Shown here one piece after another: positions 1 through 11,160 of a stretch of 64,000 nt of DNA (position 1 is the stretch's first letter; the number at the start of each line of letters is the position of its first letter). Under the pieces are notes generated by a model that worked only from the letters and a program-made list of their open reading frames with translations, did no database searches and had not been told where the DNA came from. A program made the translations under genes and the position numbers. Origin of the DNA: Nematopogon swammerdamellus (lineage: Eukaryota; Arthropoda; Insecta; Lepidoptera; Adelidae); the NCBI GenBank assembly GCA_946902875.1, contig OX336342.1:13943523-14007522 (forward strand). Reading direction: 5' to 3'.

Positions 1-330
1 ATTGTACCCTGCTGTTCCTTAAAAGCTTTTTTGGCGAAGTAAAAGGGGTTCTTCTCGAAAGCTGCTATATTCTGAGCCTTTCGAAATTCATTGCCAGCAA
101 CCGTAATTTGCTCAGATACTTTCTGGATGAGTTTTAGGATAGATCTCATCGCTCTGGCTAATTGGTGGCATAGATTTCTGTCTCCTGAGGCTTTAGCCTT
201 CCTTAGCTGCTTTATCAACTCTCTCTTCCTTCTCCTAAGCTTTGCTTTGAAAGTGTTTTCTCTTTCCATTGGGTTGTGGTGATAGCGAACAGGGTACAAT
301 TCGGAGAAGTAGTTGTAAATTGTTCCCTGG
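1..330 (-). mobile_element. Fragment of R2-like retrotransposon, reversed
   Basis: This stretch is the reverse complement of about 45443-45772, the N-terminal coding part of the large reverse-transcriptase element described at 45255-48501. The two read almost base for base. The element is in minus orientation, so its 5' end lies near base 330, where similarity stops at an AT-rich junction; the rest would continue beyond the left edge. Its length and intactness cannot be judged from here. Confidence 0.85.
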
Positions 331-694
331 AAGTCACACTTTAATATTTAATAATTTACCGTGAAAATATAAATATTTAACATGATTCCAAGCAAAAAAT
401 AAACAGGTTTATTGCAAAATTTTCACTCATCAAATAAATAAACAATTATTCAATACAATTTTTAAATTAAACTATATTCATAACCTCAGTTCACAGTCAC
501 TTCAGTCACCCTTTGCGAGAGTGAGAAGTATAGAGAAAGAGAAACCGCTCGGCATTAGTTGCTAGGTTGAACGGAGTGTAATTTAGCATCACCTGAGTTC
601 TACGCCTGAATCGAATACAAATCAAAGTAACACCTACTGCCATCTAGTGGTGACAATAAAAGCGTCATACAAAGCGTGAAAGCGTACATACTGG
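331..694. other. AT-rich spacer, nothing recognised
   Basis: This part of the interval after the last visible NMD3 exon is AT-rich and has no exon-like reading frame, long repeat or RNA gene that I can recognise. It separates the retrotransposon fragment from the MITE at 697. Confidence 0.5.
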
Positions 695-696
695 TA

Positions 697-928
697 GAGA
701 GCGTTCCAACTAAATCTTCCCTTCGCCGTTATGTTGGCTCCACTGCCAGTGTCACTGTCAGTGCTTAAATTCCTGTTGCCAGATTGTGAAGATTATATTA
801 CCTAATAATGCAATAGGTATTTACCGTATAATAAATACGGTAAATACTGATAATTACGGGTAAATCTGTACATATAGCAACCCTCAACGCTGTATAACGG
901 CGAAGGAAGATTTATATGGAACGCTCTC
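697..928. mobile_element. 232-bp MITE related to the 7.2 kb element
   Basis: Terminal inverted repeats run from GAGAGCGTTCC at the left to GGAACGCTCTC at the right, continuing inward through TAAATCTTCC and CGCCGTTA. TA dinucleotides flank both ends (695-696 and 929-930). The left 190 bp match the reverse complement of 50025-50214 and the right 35 bp match the other end of the same large element. It has no coding capacity and looks like an internal-deletion derivative of the element at 42991-50214. Confidence 0.8.
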
Positions 929-990
929 TAGATACTGAGTTTCTTTTTTCTCCTTTCATGATTTTGTTTTTTCTATGTTCATAGAAATAT

Positions 991-1235
991 GTCAGCCTCG
1001 GTGGCTCGCTGGAACTATGGATAGCCGTCCGATCGTGAATCAACTGCATGTGTTAAGCACACCTGAGCGCGGGCAGAACTTGGATGGTTGACCGTTCAAC
1101 CGTTGATGCTGGCATTGATAGTGAGATATAGTACAGTGTAGCCGGCGCGACCAAAGGGAAGCACTGGCATGGAACCTAGTTCATCAAGGTATTATGAGCT
1201 GATATTTGAGTAGGTTATGTGGCCAACTGTTTCAA
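991..1235 (+). mobile_element. Degenerate 5S-like SINE copy
   Basis: A diverged copy of the SINE seen in full at 27707-28085. It starts with GTCAGCCTCGGTGGCTC, contains the head with GAGCGCGG and TTGGATGG, and continues into the body (GTGTAGCCGGCGCGACC, AGGGAAGCACTGGCATGG). The tail is replaced by the LINE that begins near 1240. Confidence 0.7.
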
Positions 1236-1239
1236 GTTC

Positions 1240-2378
1240 GTTCCTCTAAAGGAGGATTTCACTCAATGTTGCGAGTGTCTTCAAATACCATATAGCTTCC
1301 GTCCTTCGGCATTCCACCCAAACTCTGCACCTGGATCGCCAGCTTTTTGGCGGGTCGTTCCATCTTCGTTACCATCGATGGCTCCAAATCGGACGACTTT
1401 CCAATTAACGCTGGTGTTCCGCAGGGCTCTGTACTGTCGCCTACGCTTTTCTTAATCTTTATAAACGATCTACTGTCCTTGGGTATGATACACAGCTATG
1501 CAGACGACAGCACGGAGCACGAGGGCTATGTTAAGGACTGGAAGAGTGGAGATTCGCGGCACAGGGAGGCTCAATGCTTAATTGTTGATAAGGTCGATAA
1601 CGTTCTCGGAAAAGTAGCTATATGGGGCCAGGAGAACCTTGTCGCCTTCAACGTTAGCAAGACTCAGTGCTGCGCATTATCTGCTAAGGTCGATCCCTTT
1701 CCTTTCCAAGCTAGTTTCCAAGGTAGCGTCGTACCTGTCTCGGAACACCTGGACCTCCTGGGCACCACTATTTCCAAAGATGTGGGTTTCCGGCAACTAA
1801 TCGAGTCTAAGGCCAAAACTGCATCCAGAAAATTGGGAATACTTTTCCGTAATCGGCGGTTCTTCTCACCGGCACAACTATTCCTGTTGTACAAAACACA
1901 GATTAGGCCGGTGATGGAGTACTGCAGTCACATCTACATCTGAGAAGGTAGTCCCCATTATCTGCTAGCATCCTTGGACTCGATACAGAGCCGAGCCATC
2001 CGTCTTGTTGGTGACCCGAAACTTACAGATGGTCTGGAGTCACTGAGTCACAGACGATTTGTGGGTTCGCTTAGTCTGTTTTACAGATACTATCACGGAC
2101 GCTGCTCTGCGGAACTAGCATCCCTTATTCCCTGCCACCCGTCCTATCTCCGCATGACTCGTCGCAGAGAGACTCAGCACCCTTTTGTTGTTGACATTGG
2201 GCTTTTGAGAACCCATCGCTTTTCTAAATTGTTTCTTTGTCGCACCGCTAGAGTGTGGAACTGTCTTCCGGCGAGTGTATTTCCTGAATCCTTTAACTTG
2301 GGTGTCTTCAAGCGTCGTATTAACGGGCTAGACAGCCTAGCAACAGTCCGCAAATCTGCTGGCTTGGCACCTAACTGA
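1240..2378 (+). pseudogene. LINE reverse transcriptase remnant (jockey/CR1-like)
   Basis: One frame, open from 1347 to 1943 and again to 2378, reads as the palm and C-terminal part of a non-LTR retrotransposon reverse transcriptase. The visible motifs are GVPQGSVLSP (motif 4) and YADD at 1497-1508 (catalytic motif 5), followed by the usual C-terminal region ending in VWNCLPASVF and FKRRIN. A TGA at 1941-1943 interrupts the frame, and the 5' part (endonuclease and the first RT motifs) is missing. It sits in plus orientation against NMD3. The 3' untranslated tail at 2379-2472 recurs at 4585, 20776, 23846 and 60252. The copy is dead. The exact clade is an inference. Confidence 0.85.
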
Positions 2379-2472
2379 GCGTGGTTTCGCGAGGAGAGGT
2401 GATTTTGGCTCTGTCGACTGCACCATTGGTCCCTCGGCACAGCCACCCATGCTGGTTTACATAAAAAAAAAA
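2379..2472 (+). repeat. LINE 3' UTR ending in poly(A)
   Basis: After the stop codon follows a conserved tail: CTGAGCGTGGTTTCGCGAGG, then GGTGATTTTGGCTC, CCCTCGGCACAGCCACC and a run of A. The same tail, without coding sequence or with little of it, appears at 4585-4690 (minus), 20776-20920, 23846-24000 and 60252-60345 (minus), so one LINE family seeded the whole window. Confidence 0.8.
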
Positions 2473-2495
2473 CAAAATTGAGCAGCACAACTTAC

Positions 2496-5400
2496 CCCAT
2501 GACGGTGTCCCCAGGCTTGAGCAGATGTCCGAGATGGGTGCGCGTGTGCACAGGATTCACTTCGAGACCAAGCTCGCTCGCCTTCACCACCCACACGTCT
2601 GCGATCACATGCTTGTTCGACAGTGCGCCCTGGCCCGGAAACCTTTTCTTCTCCTGCCATAACAATTAATGTTTAGGTGAAGTTCAGAATGGAATAGAAA
2701 AGTTTTGCTACATACAATTCAGCAAAACAATATATCAACATTACAAGATGATAGATGATAAAGGCACATGTATCACTATGAGTAATTTTTTCCAGTCATG
2801 TCTAAATAGTGTCTGCACATGGAATATTAAAAGGGGCAATTATGTATGGGGCCGTCCATATATTATGTCATAGATTTTTGCAATTTTTTTACCAACAAGT
2901 CTTCATTATCTAATGACCTCCTCCCACCCCTCTCGCAAAACTGACGTCATTTGCATAACTGTATGACAAAATCAATATTGTTGTTAACAATTTAACAGCG
3001 CCTTATTATCAGCATTATTAGTTAGAAAAATAACTAATGAAGATTTGGTATCGATTTTTTTAATAATAGGCAAATCTTTGTACTTTAGGATAATGAATAA
3101 AACAATTATTGTATTATTCTTATTGATTTAACACAAGCGATATAAAAATGTAGGTTTAAAAAAAATCAAAATTGTAGTTGTAGCTCACGGCGCACTGAGT
3201 AGCGGCGCTCGAGAGTCGTCCCCCTGGCTCTCTCGCGCACCTCTTATAGATGAGTTATATATCGTCGGGTTAGTGCACAGATGTCGCATGTCCATTTTAA
3301 TCAAACTGAGATATTCAATTTTGAATGTTTGACGCATGTTTGACAGTTCAGGAAAATTTTAAAAAAGTGTTTTAAGTTTATTTTTATGTTTAATTTAGAT
3401 AGAACATTTAGTTGTTAATCGGACTGAATAAATAATGTCATTTTCGTAGCACTATTTTAAATAAATTTTAAGATTATTTAACAAGAGGTGTGGACATGCA
3501 ACATCTCTGCTACAATGTTGCAACAAATTGGTTGTTGCAACAAATTGTCATAATGTTGCATGTCCGGACATACAACAAATTGGCGCAAACTGTGTTACTT
3601 GTTAGGTGTATTTAATACCATATTGTTGTACATGTCAGGACATGCAACATATTGGCGTGGAAGATGTAAATCCATAATAAGGCTAAGGCGCAACTAAGGC
3701 GCAAAAATGTGTTATATGGACATGCAACATTTGTGCAGCATTTGTTTTGCATTTTATGAACTTGTAACATAATTTCACTTTAGAAATACTGTCTGTACAA
3801 TGGAATGTTGGAGTTGCAACATTTGTGCACCTAAACTTTGGCCTTTTAAAAATATTTTTGCATCATTAAGTCCAAAGTGACAAAAATGGACATGCGACAT
3901 CTGTGCACTAACCCGACGATATGTGTGTGTAGCTAAAACACTCAACTACTGTAGTTACCTACTGTACTGTACTGTACTGTAACAGCATACACCAAACGCG
4001 GATCACAAACGGTGCTCGTGATTTTAGAAAGAACAGTGCAAAATCTGATGCTCCGCAAGCTACAGAAAACATGCCATCACGATGATGATACCATTCGTGA
4101 TCCTCTGTTAACGCGTTAAACAATAGTTTTTCTTCTTAGCTGAAGAACAAGTGATGTGATTACCGGCATAGAAGATCCTCATTCCGACAGTATGTAATAT
4201 TTTGGGGTCCTCCGTACCGTATTGGCAAGAATGACGTCAATTTTGGCAACCCAATTTTTGGCGATTCTCCTTTGACATGCTTAACAGTACAGATGCAGGT
4301 GTACACATACAGTGGGGAAGCACACTGACATGGCATTTGGCTTCGACACTAACTACTGTACTGCTAAATATGTGACATATGATTCTAAAGTGCGGGTCGT
4401 CCGTTCGAATATATGATAAAATTGGTTAATTGATAAAAAATACCTTTTCCTGCAAAACTTCAATGTCCATCACAATGTATTCAATCAACTGCTTGGGATT
4501 GCATATCGAGCTGAACGGCTGCCTCCAATAAACTGTTGCAGATACATCTGACACTGGAAATAAATTCACATTACATTTTTATTTTTATATAAACCAGCAT
4601 GGGTGGGTGACTGTGCCGAGAGACCATGGTGCAGTCGACAGAGCCAAAATCACCTCTCCTCGCGAAACCACGCTCAGTTAGGTGCCATGCCAGCAGATTA
4701 TCAACACATAAATCCATGCCGTATAAAACAGTGCTGATCTCGCTTCCTCTTCGTTCTAGTGATCATAACGTTCTAGGGGATCCACATCATGCTTCTGGTT
4801 TCTACACCGATTCATTTTCTGTCTATTCTGCTCGTCTATGAACCTCACTGCCGCACTACGTTCATCAATGCCAAACATGAAATACTTTTAAAAAGTAGTT
4901 CAAGAAATGCAACCTTAAACAATTTTCCCTATATTTAATGACATGAGAATTAGTATATTCATATTAATAAAAATGTATTTATAAGACAGTTGTATTTATG
5001 TTGCAGTGATAAGACCGTATTTGCACAGTCCTGTATGTCTTGTTTCTTTACGTGTTTTTTTTTAATCCTGTATGAGTGCCTGAGTCGAAGGGGCCAAAGC
5101 ACATGCTCCGACCAGCCAATATCACCTCCGAGAAGGTAGATGCCATACCGGAGACTTCCCTGGATTGCTGGCTATACTGGACTAGAGGAGAAGACAACCG
5201 AGGCTGCTATGCGCCCATCTTACATCCAGTACGGTGGTACCAACCCAGTCGGCTACAATTTGAGCCTACTTAATGGGCAAGAGAAGGGACCTACAGTTTT
5301 ACACCGGTTCCGAACGGTGAAGCAGCAGGTGTAGGTATGCACGTAAATTTTTTCGTCAGAAAAAACTTATTGGTACACGCCGACGGGATTCGAACCGCGG

Positions 5401-8400
5401 ACCTCTCGCATGAGAAGCCGATGCCCAAACCGCTCGTCCACCCGCCGCTTACCACCCGCACTCGTATACTGTACTTCTTTTAATTGTGTGCAATAAAAAG
5501 TTCATATTCTATTATATTCTAAACCATTCAATCACAGCGCCTTATTAATGGGAAATAATCTTAACATTTAGTACTATGACCATACCTTGTCCAGTGCTAG
5601 CATCGATCAAGTGTATTGCACTGGTGACCCTCAGCACGAGGCAAATGCTAGAAATCGAGCCCAGCTGGTGTGTCAACTTCTTCGGCAGACACACCAGGCT
5701 GTCCTTAGAGACGGGCGCTATCTCCACACTGTACGTGAACTTATAGTTATAGACATTGCTATGGATATCGTGCGATATTAGCTTCTTGGAGTGGTTGTGC
5801 TTGATCGGCAGCACAGACTGGAGGAAGTCCACCATCTTTCTTGCCTGATTCTCCGATACGTAGTAGAAGTCTAGCCCGTCTGAAAGAAGATAGGACATGT
5901 TGTACATTAATTCCGAAAGCACTTTCGGAAGAGTAATAGCTTCCAATCTATCTATCAAACAAATAGCAACAGTGCCCAAGTACGAAAAATAAAAAAAAAA
6001 TAAACAATCATTTATTATAAAAAAAAAGACTGATATGAACACATCAGCTAGAGCTGCTTGTTCATTAAAAAAGAAATAAATAAATAAAATAATAAATCTA
6101 TGTAACTTCCAATAAGGCTTGCCAATAAAAAAATATATCACAATCAGTTTCAAAAACAAAACAAAATCGTTAAAAAACATGTTCCTTGTACTTAATTGTT
6201 TTACTGTTCTTTTATTATTTGTTAGGATATCAGCCATAATAACACATTAAAGGTAGAACAGACAGATCGATGGACAGACGGCGTAGGCTAAGTGATCCCG
6301 TATAGAACCCTAAAAACAAATTAACATTGAAAAGTATGCTGAGCGGAAGTTGGAACATACCAGGGGTGTTACATGAATATTCGAATTCCCTTAAGAGAAT
6401 GATTCGCGTAATTTTAAACATTTGCATCGACATTCGCATTCGGATCAAGCCATGTGAATGTTTTGCGAATACTAATGTGTATAGGTCATGTCGCGTCTCG
6501 CCCTCCGCGCCGCCGCCGGCCGCGCGTCTCTTTGCTTTTTGTCCTTTCACGCATGCACAGACCGCAGTTAGGCGTCACATGTTTCATAAACTTTAACAAT
6601 ACAATTACCTACTGTATGAATGAAATACTGGTTTATTGTAGTACTACTGAGTACTACTACTACTACTTTGTATACTCCTATTTTGTGGTTATGTATGTAA
6701 TAACACGATGACTTAAGCTTTTTCAAGAGATTCCTCAACATTCGCATTCGCATATTCGCATTCCTATCATTCGCATTCGCATTCCCGCATTAGCGCATTC
6801 ACATTCGCGAATGTGAAAAATACGACATTCCTAACATCCCTGCAACATACCTCCCAGTTTCTTTTTTATTATTGAGATAGCGACATATACCGCCAAGCCA
6901 CCCGTAAGCTATGTACCGACGCCCATGCACATTCAGTCGTATGCGGGGGGAAATAAAGTTTAATCTCACCATGTTTAGGCTTGATTCCAAGCGTATTCTC
7001 GTGTGCCTTGTGCTTCAATATGAGCTGCTCCAAATAGTAGAAGGACTTGCGGTTGTCTGCGCGTTGTCTCACTTGCACGAGCGCGCGCCAGAAGTCCTGC
7101 GCCTCCGAGCGGTGGCACGCGTCGCACATCTGATGCTGGATGTTGAACTCCACAATGAACGTCTGCTGGAGGACCGCTCCGCCCACTACTTCACCTTGGA
7201 TCGTTAACTTCACCTGGTTAGAAAGAATTTGTGTTTTGTAAGTATTATTTTATTTTGACAAACAAGCAGCAAGATGTGTATTGTGTATTTTATTTAATCT
7301 ACCTAACATTTTTACATTTTATGCCACCTAGTGCCTAAAACCTAAAGGGCGGACTTATTACCTGAGGCAATTTCCTCTAATGAGCCCGATTTTCACTGGT
7401 GTTTTTATTTTTAGTAACATTGTGCCTGTTATCTGTCTGTGTACTGCTTATAACTCGAGAATTACTCAACCAATTTACATGTTATAAGCTACAGGGAGTG
7501 CTAAAAGATGTGCCATCATCCTTTCATCAGGTAACCCTTTGGCTTCCAACCTATTAAATATGCTTACCTCACCCTTTCATGCCATATTTGCAGCATGGAA
7601 ATTCGCAAAATTTGACTCACATAAACTCAAATATTTCGTGAAATAATAAAGTCAGATCAATAAACTCTATTGGCCCTTATAGCCAATGAAATTACGAACA
7701 AAACAATGTAAAGCAAGTGACTATTCACTTATTTAGAAGCACATACAGATTTTTTGAACTCCAGAAAAAACAAAACATGCTCGAAATTTTCTTCAGAACT
7801 TTTCTCACCTAAAATTGACAATACCCCCATACAAATTGCATACAATGTGTTGCTAAAGAGATGTAGTCTTCAAATACTGTAAACGAAATTATAGTAGGAC
7901 TTGAAACCATTTTACAATTAACTAAAGTACATACATGACATAAAGACCGAGCAATGAGCGGTCAAAATCCAAAGATATATTACGTACTAGATAAAGCACT
8001 CGGCCAACTAACATGTTCCACTGAGTTGCGGTTCACGATCCTCAAGTCTCTTAGTCGAGCGCGAGAGGCCGCAGCGCGCAGTCGTCGCCTGCCTGCTGCG
8101 ATCGCGCCTCGCCTACTTTAAACTAATACATTTACACATCTTCGTTGATGCGAAGGTGCGATGGCGAATCTGGAGATGAAGTGTTAGAATGAAAAGACAA
8201 TATGCACACCGACGCGCGAGTGCGGACGTTCTCCTTACCCCTTGCCTCTCTCCCGCACGTTTCCCGCCCCGCGTGATCTCCCCACACCGGCCGCCAGACC
8301 GTCTCGCATACGCTTCCCGCCCCGCGCGCGCTCCCCTCTACCACTCGACTCTGCGCTCCGCCTCCCCACTACCTTACCCCAAACCTCAGCCGCTCGAACA

Positions 8401-10942
8401 CCGCTTGTCTGTATATTTATTCGGAGCGAGAACTCTATATCATATTTCTTCAAAGTCAAAATCATTGTTTTTTCGTCTGAATATTTGTACTATGTGGGGA
8501 AGGCAAACAGTTGTAACCATAATAGCCGCCATTCCCACTCATTCTAATAAGTAAAATTCATTGAAATTGCTATTAGCAATATTTTTCCACGCAAACATTC
8601 GGGGGCTGGCAGGCCCCATCGGAAGCCTTAGAGTTAATAATAGTTCTAAAATTGCTACCTTCAGCCTCTTGGAGTGTGGTTCGGTCCAAGCGAAGCCGGC
8701 ATCGATGAGCTTGACCCGACTGAGTGCCTTGAGCTTCCTCAGACAGAGGGCGAGGAGCTCACGGGACTCGAGTGCGCACGCCACCCAGTCTGCCGGTGGC
8801 TGCAGGTACCTGTCCCAGTAATCTTCTACTCAAAGCCTTCTCAACAACTTCTACGGTACAAAACATTGAAGAACATACATAGTCCACAAGCGACCGTGAG
8901 TAACGCTCATTTGACTACGGCGAAGCCAAAAAGGAAGGGTTATGAGTGTAGCGTGTATGTATGTATTTATGCATGCATGTATGTATGTATGAATGTATGT
9001 ATGTATGTATGCATGCATGTATGTATCTATGTTCCATTCTACTGGGTCAATTTTAATAAGTAAAAGGTGTCATTGGATTTGTTTCACTCACGCGAGCGTC
9101 ATAGGGTACCATCATTTTTACCGATTAAAAATGGCTGGCATTAGGCGCCATATTGTCAAACTTTGAAATTAGTTTTCTTTTAGAGTCAGGTTCATTGTCA
9201 AGAGCTTGAAAAGACGATTTTACATATATACCACACTCTTATTGATATACGTAGTTAGAACTAAACGAAATTAAATAAAAAATAAAATACAAAATGTTTA
9301 ACACCCGACTACGAAAAACTAAGGAAAGTTGTAGTCGGGCGTGTAGACAGATACGAATATAGGTAGATTAAAGCATTTTTGAACAGCTTTCCTTGCTATT
9401 TCCTTATTTTGTCAGTCGGGTTTTAAATTTATTTTATTTTATTTTATAACACTGTTACATAGAATGATTAAAATGATAACAGTACAATTGTAATTTGCCA
9501 CACTGGCACCTCCTCGTGGGTGAAGTTGGCTGCACCTGAGGCTCCGGCCTCGAGCACTGCCACCCAGTTCGGATATACGCGACATTTGCATTGCAATTTT
9601 CCCTGGAACGCATCCCTCACGTAAAACTGAGAGGCTTCAATATCCTGCTTCCCAACAACAAGTTTCTTCTTTCCAAAAAGAAGGCGCTTTGAACATAAAT
9701 CTAACAACATTGTTGCTTTACCTTTCACAGCCTCTACAAAAGTGGAGATTGGCTTGCTTTGGAATGCCATCAGAGATGTCAATGTGTGTACGCAGACACG
9801 CCACACACATGTTGGATGGGTTCGCTTCGATAGGCACTGCACACTGGCAACACAGGCTGTGGACATAAACCAATTTTATTTTTACAAATGAAAATGTCTG
9901 CTTTCGTTGGCTCCCATTGGAAATGTATTCCAGTTTTTTTTTATGGAAACTGACACGGTTGGCTACATCACATACAACATCTGTGATGTCAGCCCATAAC
10001 ACCGGGTGAACTTGGTGCCACGTCAGTGCTTCCCTTCGGTCTTGGTGGCTACACTAAACTGGACGGAAAACACAAACTATTTTCATAGCCGTTTCGACAG
10101 ACCTTAACCCAACCCAGGCGGGTTAAACCCTACCACCTAGTAATATAAGGGAGTCATATTACAGTTCCATTGGAGGCGGCAATGGGGTCATTGATAAAGC
10201 ATATTGGAACACCAATGATTATTTGATGATCAGAAGTGATATCTATGGTGAATGAAGGGATACTGAAGAAAAATGTGTGTTTAAATATTCTCCAGAAAAC
10301 ATACCTATCAATTGTATAAAATATAAGAGGATACATATACGTATGTAGATGAAATTTGGTGTCAGGATCGTGGAGATTTGTTGTCTTTGCCTATCCCACT
10401 GGGAAATGTGACGCTAGGTATGTCAGTACGCGGCAGTAAATCATGTAGGTACTTTGAGCTTAAGAAAGAGACAATCCGATTGTAGAGCGTCGTCCCGCAC
10501 GTCTCTGTGCGACAATGACAACGCTCTACAACCGGATTGTCTCTTTCTAAAGTTTGATGTACATTATTTACTGCCATGTACTGTATTATGTTATATATGA
10601 AATTTGATTCACGAGTTAGTAGTACCATATCTATAGTACTTTAACAATCTATAGAATGAGCCTATAGTTTCATCTTCGAGTTGCATCATCTTTCGTAATG
10701 AAAGTAGAATACTATTTCCTGAAACCTGAAATGCCTACCATATTGGAATCATAGCGTAAAATTCGAGGTCTGTGATTGGAATAGGTAAATGGGCACATTT
10801 TATGTGACACCTACAATAGGTTCACAGCTAGGTTCTGCGTGCGTGTGAAATGAAACTGTTATTTTTTATTTTACTAAACACTTTGAGTTACTTACATCCT
10901 AGAAACCCCACGGTCCATGACCGGCTCGTTGGTGTACTCCAT
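2496..10942 (-). CDS. NMD3: 60S ribosomal export protein NMD3 (C-terminus off window)
   Basis: NMD3 is the adaptor that loads CRM1/exportin onto the pre-60S ribosomal subunit for nuclear export. Seven coding exons are readable on the minus strand: 10942-10896 (ATG at 10942), 9856-9722, 8809-8659, 7213-6970, 5879-5586, 4547-4444 and 2653-2496. All have AG acceptors, GT donors and compatible phases, giving 377 codons plus two bases. The N-terminal zinc-binding region shows LCCQCAVPI, CVACL and FCRGCERY; later come ALESRELLALCL, the FYYLEQLILKH block, HSKKLISHDIHSN and HTKTHLGHLL-like HTRTHLGHLLKPGD, all characteristic of NMD3. Metazoan NMD3 is about 500 aa, so roughly the last 120 residues must be encoded beyond base 1. 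No internal stop is seen. Introns hold a LINE, MITEs and SINEs. It is divergent from the CRYL1-like gene. Confidence 0.95.
2654..3258. other. NMD3 intron, no feature recognised
   Basis: This is the AT-rich intron between the NMD3 exons at 2653-2496 and 4547-4444. A short GC-rich patch at 3180-3240 lies just before the MITE at 3259. I see no reading frame or RNA gene. Confidence 0.5.
3259..3922. mobile_element. MITE with internal GACATGCAACAT repeats
   Basis: Inverted termini of about 38 bp: ATATCGTCGGGTTAGTGCAC at the left is mirrored by GTGCACTAACCCGACGATAT at the right. The interior carries several variants of the words ACATGCAACAT, TTGTTGCAACAAATTGG and TTTGTGCA, on both strands. There is no coding sequence. 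It lies in an NMD3 intron. Confidence 0.8.
3923..4443. other. NMD3 intron remainder
   Basis: A short tandem run of TACTG occurs near 3959-3980. The rest is AT-rich intron sequence up to the donor of the NMD3 exon at 4547-4444. I recognise nothing else. Confidence 0.4.
4585..4690 (-). repeat. LINE 3' tail fragment
   Basis: Reverse copy of the LINE tail at 2379-2472: ACCAGCATGGGTGG, GTGCAGTCGACAGAGCC, TCGCGAAACCACGCTCAG. No coding sequence remains. Confidence 0.75.
5048..5475 (-). mobile_element. tRNA-headed SINE, nearly full length
   Basis: Read on the minus strand, it begins with a tRNA-like head (GGTGGACGAGCGGTTTGGGC as the A-box side, then GGTTCGAATCCC as the B box near 5390). It continues through the body (TGCATACCTACACC, GTTCTCCTCTAG, GGTGATATTGGCTGGTCGG) and ends in a poly(A) run seen as T at 5048-5060. 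Other copies lie at 21215-21520 and 36645-36955. It is inserted in an NMD3 intron. The B box and tail argue for a SINE and not a working tRNA gene. Confidence 0.85.
6190..6315 (+). repeat. Copy of common GACAGACGGAC repeat
   Basis: This shares with other copies (24335-24570, 32655-32905, 35000-35290, 36515-37050) the words GCCATAATAACACA, GACAGACGGCGTAGGCT and GAACCCTAAAAAC. I recognise it as a repeat widespread in Lepidoptera; its class is not certain. Confidence 0.65.
6361..6842. mobile_element. hAT-like MITE rich in CATTCG
   Basis: It starts CAGGGGTGTTA and ends with the inverse TAACATCCCTG. It is flanked by near-identical 8-bp sites (GAACATAC at 6353-6360 and CAACATAC at 6843-6850), as expected for a hAT target duplication with one change. 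Both ends are full of CATTCG/CGAATG words, strongest at 6737-6815. It is non-coding and lies in the NMD3 intron between exons 7213-6970 and 5879-5586. Confidence 0.75.
6880..6955. repeat. Short repeat next to NMD3 donor
   Basis: The words GCCACCC, GACGCCCATG and ACATTCAGTC recur at 24915-25010. The inverse version, GTCCTTGGGCGTCG with TGGGTGGCTCGGCG, is at 17030-17120, and a weak version is at 40840-40890. It is probably the 3' part of a SINE. It lies within 20 bases of the NMD3 exon donor at 6970. Confidence 0.5.
7220..8657. other. NMD3 intron with GC-rich patch
   Basis: This is the intron between exons 8809-8659 and 7213-6970. Most of it is AT-rich with no recognisable element. A GC-rich patch at 8040-8410 is dense in CGC and CCC words. 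It could be repeat-derived or a buried promoter, but I see no supporting exon. Confidence 0.4.
8945..9035. repeat. ATGT/ATGC microsatellite
   Basis: An uninterrupted-looking run of GTAT/ATGT units with occasional GCATGC variants, inside an NMD3 intron. Similar ATGT runs end one of the LINE-like repeat families in this window. Confidence 0.85.
9470..9720 (-). other. Coding-looking segment, unrecognised
   Basis: The frame that runs past the donor of the NMD3 exon at 9856-9722 stays open on the minus strand to about 9468, with balanced composition (words such as LVVGKQDIEASQF, FYVRDAFQGK and CRVYPNWVAVLEA). It is not NMD3 sequence and I do not recognise it. It may be a retroelement fragment or a chance open intron. 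No start codon or splice site assigns it to a gene. Confidence 0.3.
9935..10155 (-). mobile_element. 5S-like SINE, 5' truncated
   Basis: Reverse copy of the SINE body and tail: TTATGGAAACTGACACGG, GATGTCAGCCCATAACACC, ACTGGACGGAAAACAC, ACCCTACCACCTAGTAA. The 5S-like head is missing. It lies in NMD3 intron 1. Confidence 0.8.
10432..10575. mobile_element. Fold-back MITE
   Basis: The arms are about 60 bp: GGCAGTAAATCATGTA at the left and TACATTATTTACTGCC at the right, continuing inward through AAAGAGACAATCC and TTGTAGAGCG. A short loop lies near 10490-10530. It is non-coding and sits in NMD3 intron 1. Confidence 0.75.
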
Positions 10943-11160
10943 ATCGATCTTGTGAACGACTTTTGCGAGCAATTAGATATTTTTCTGTCCTCTATTAGAA
11001 TATTTTAGGTCGCAATCGGAATACGACAAAAGCACATGGTGCCCATGGTGGGTGACTCGACTCGGTAAGTGACATCAAATCAAAGTCAAAGGGTGACGTG
11101 ACAGCCAGTTGACATGACACACGTGTGACAGTGACAGCAGACATAATTTTTTTTTTTCGT
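10943..11160. promoter_or_regulatory. Presumed NMD3 5' region
   Basis: This sequence lies directly upstream of the NMD3 ATG on the minus strand. I see no TATA box or initiator that I would defend. It holds no other gene, and repeats start at about 11160, so any core promoter should lie here. This is positional inference only. Confidence 0.3.

Noticed and set aside
91..282. A 63-residue plus-strand open frame, repeated at 45495-45686 on the minus strand
   Set aside because: It is the antisense shadow of the retrotransposon coding sequence, which is why it occurs twice in opposite orientation.
8132..8554. Several overlapping frames in the GC-rich patch
   Set aside because: The frames exist on both strands with low-complexity Arg/Pro/Ser composition and no homology that I recognise. 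GC content alone explains them.
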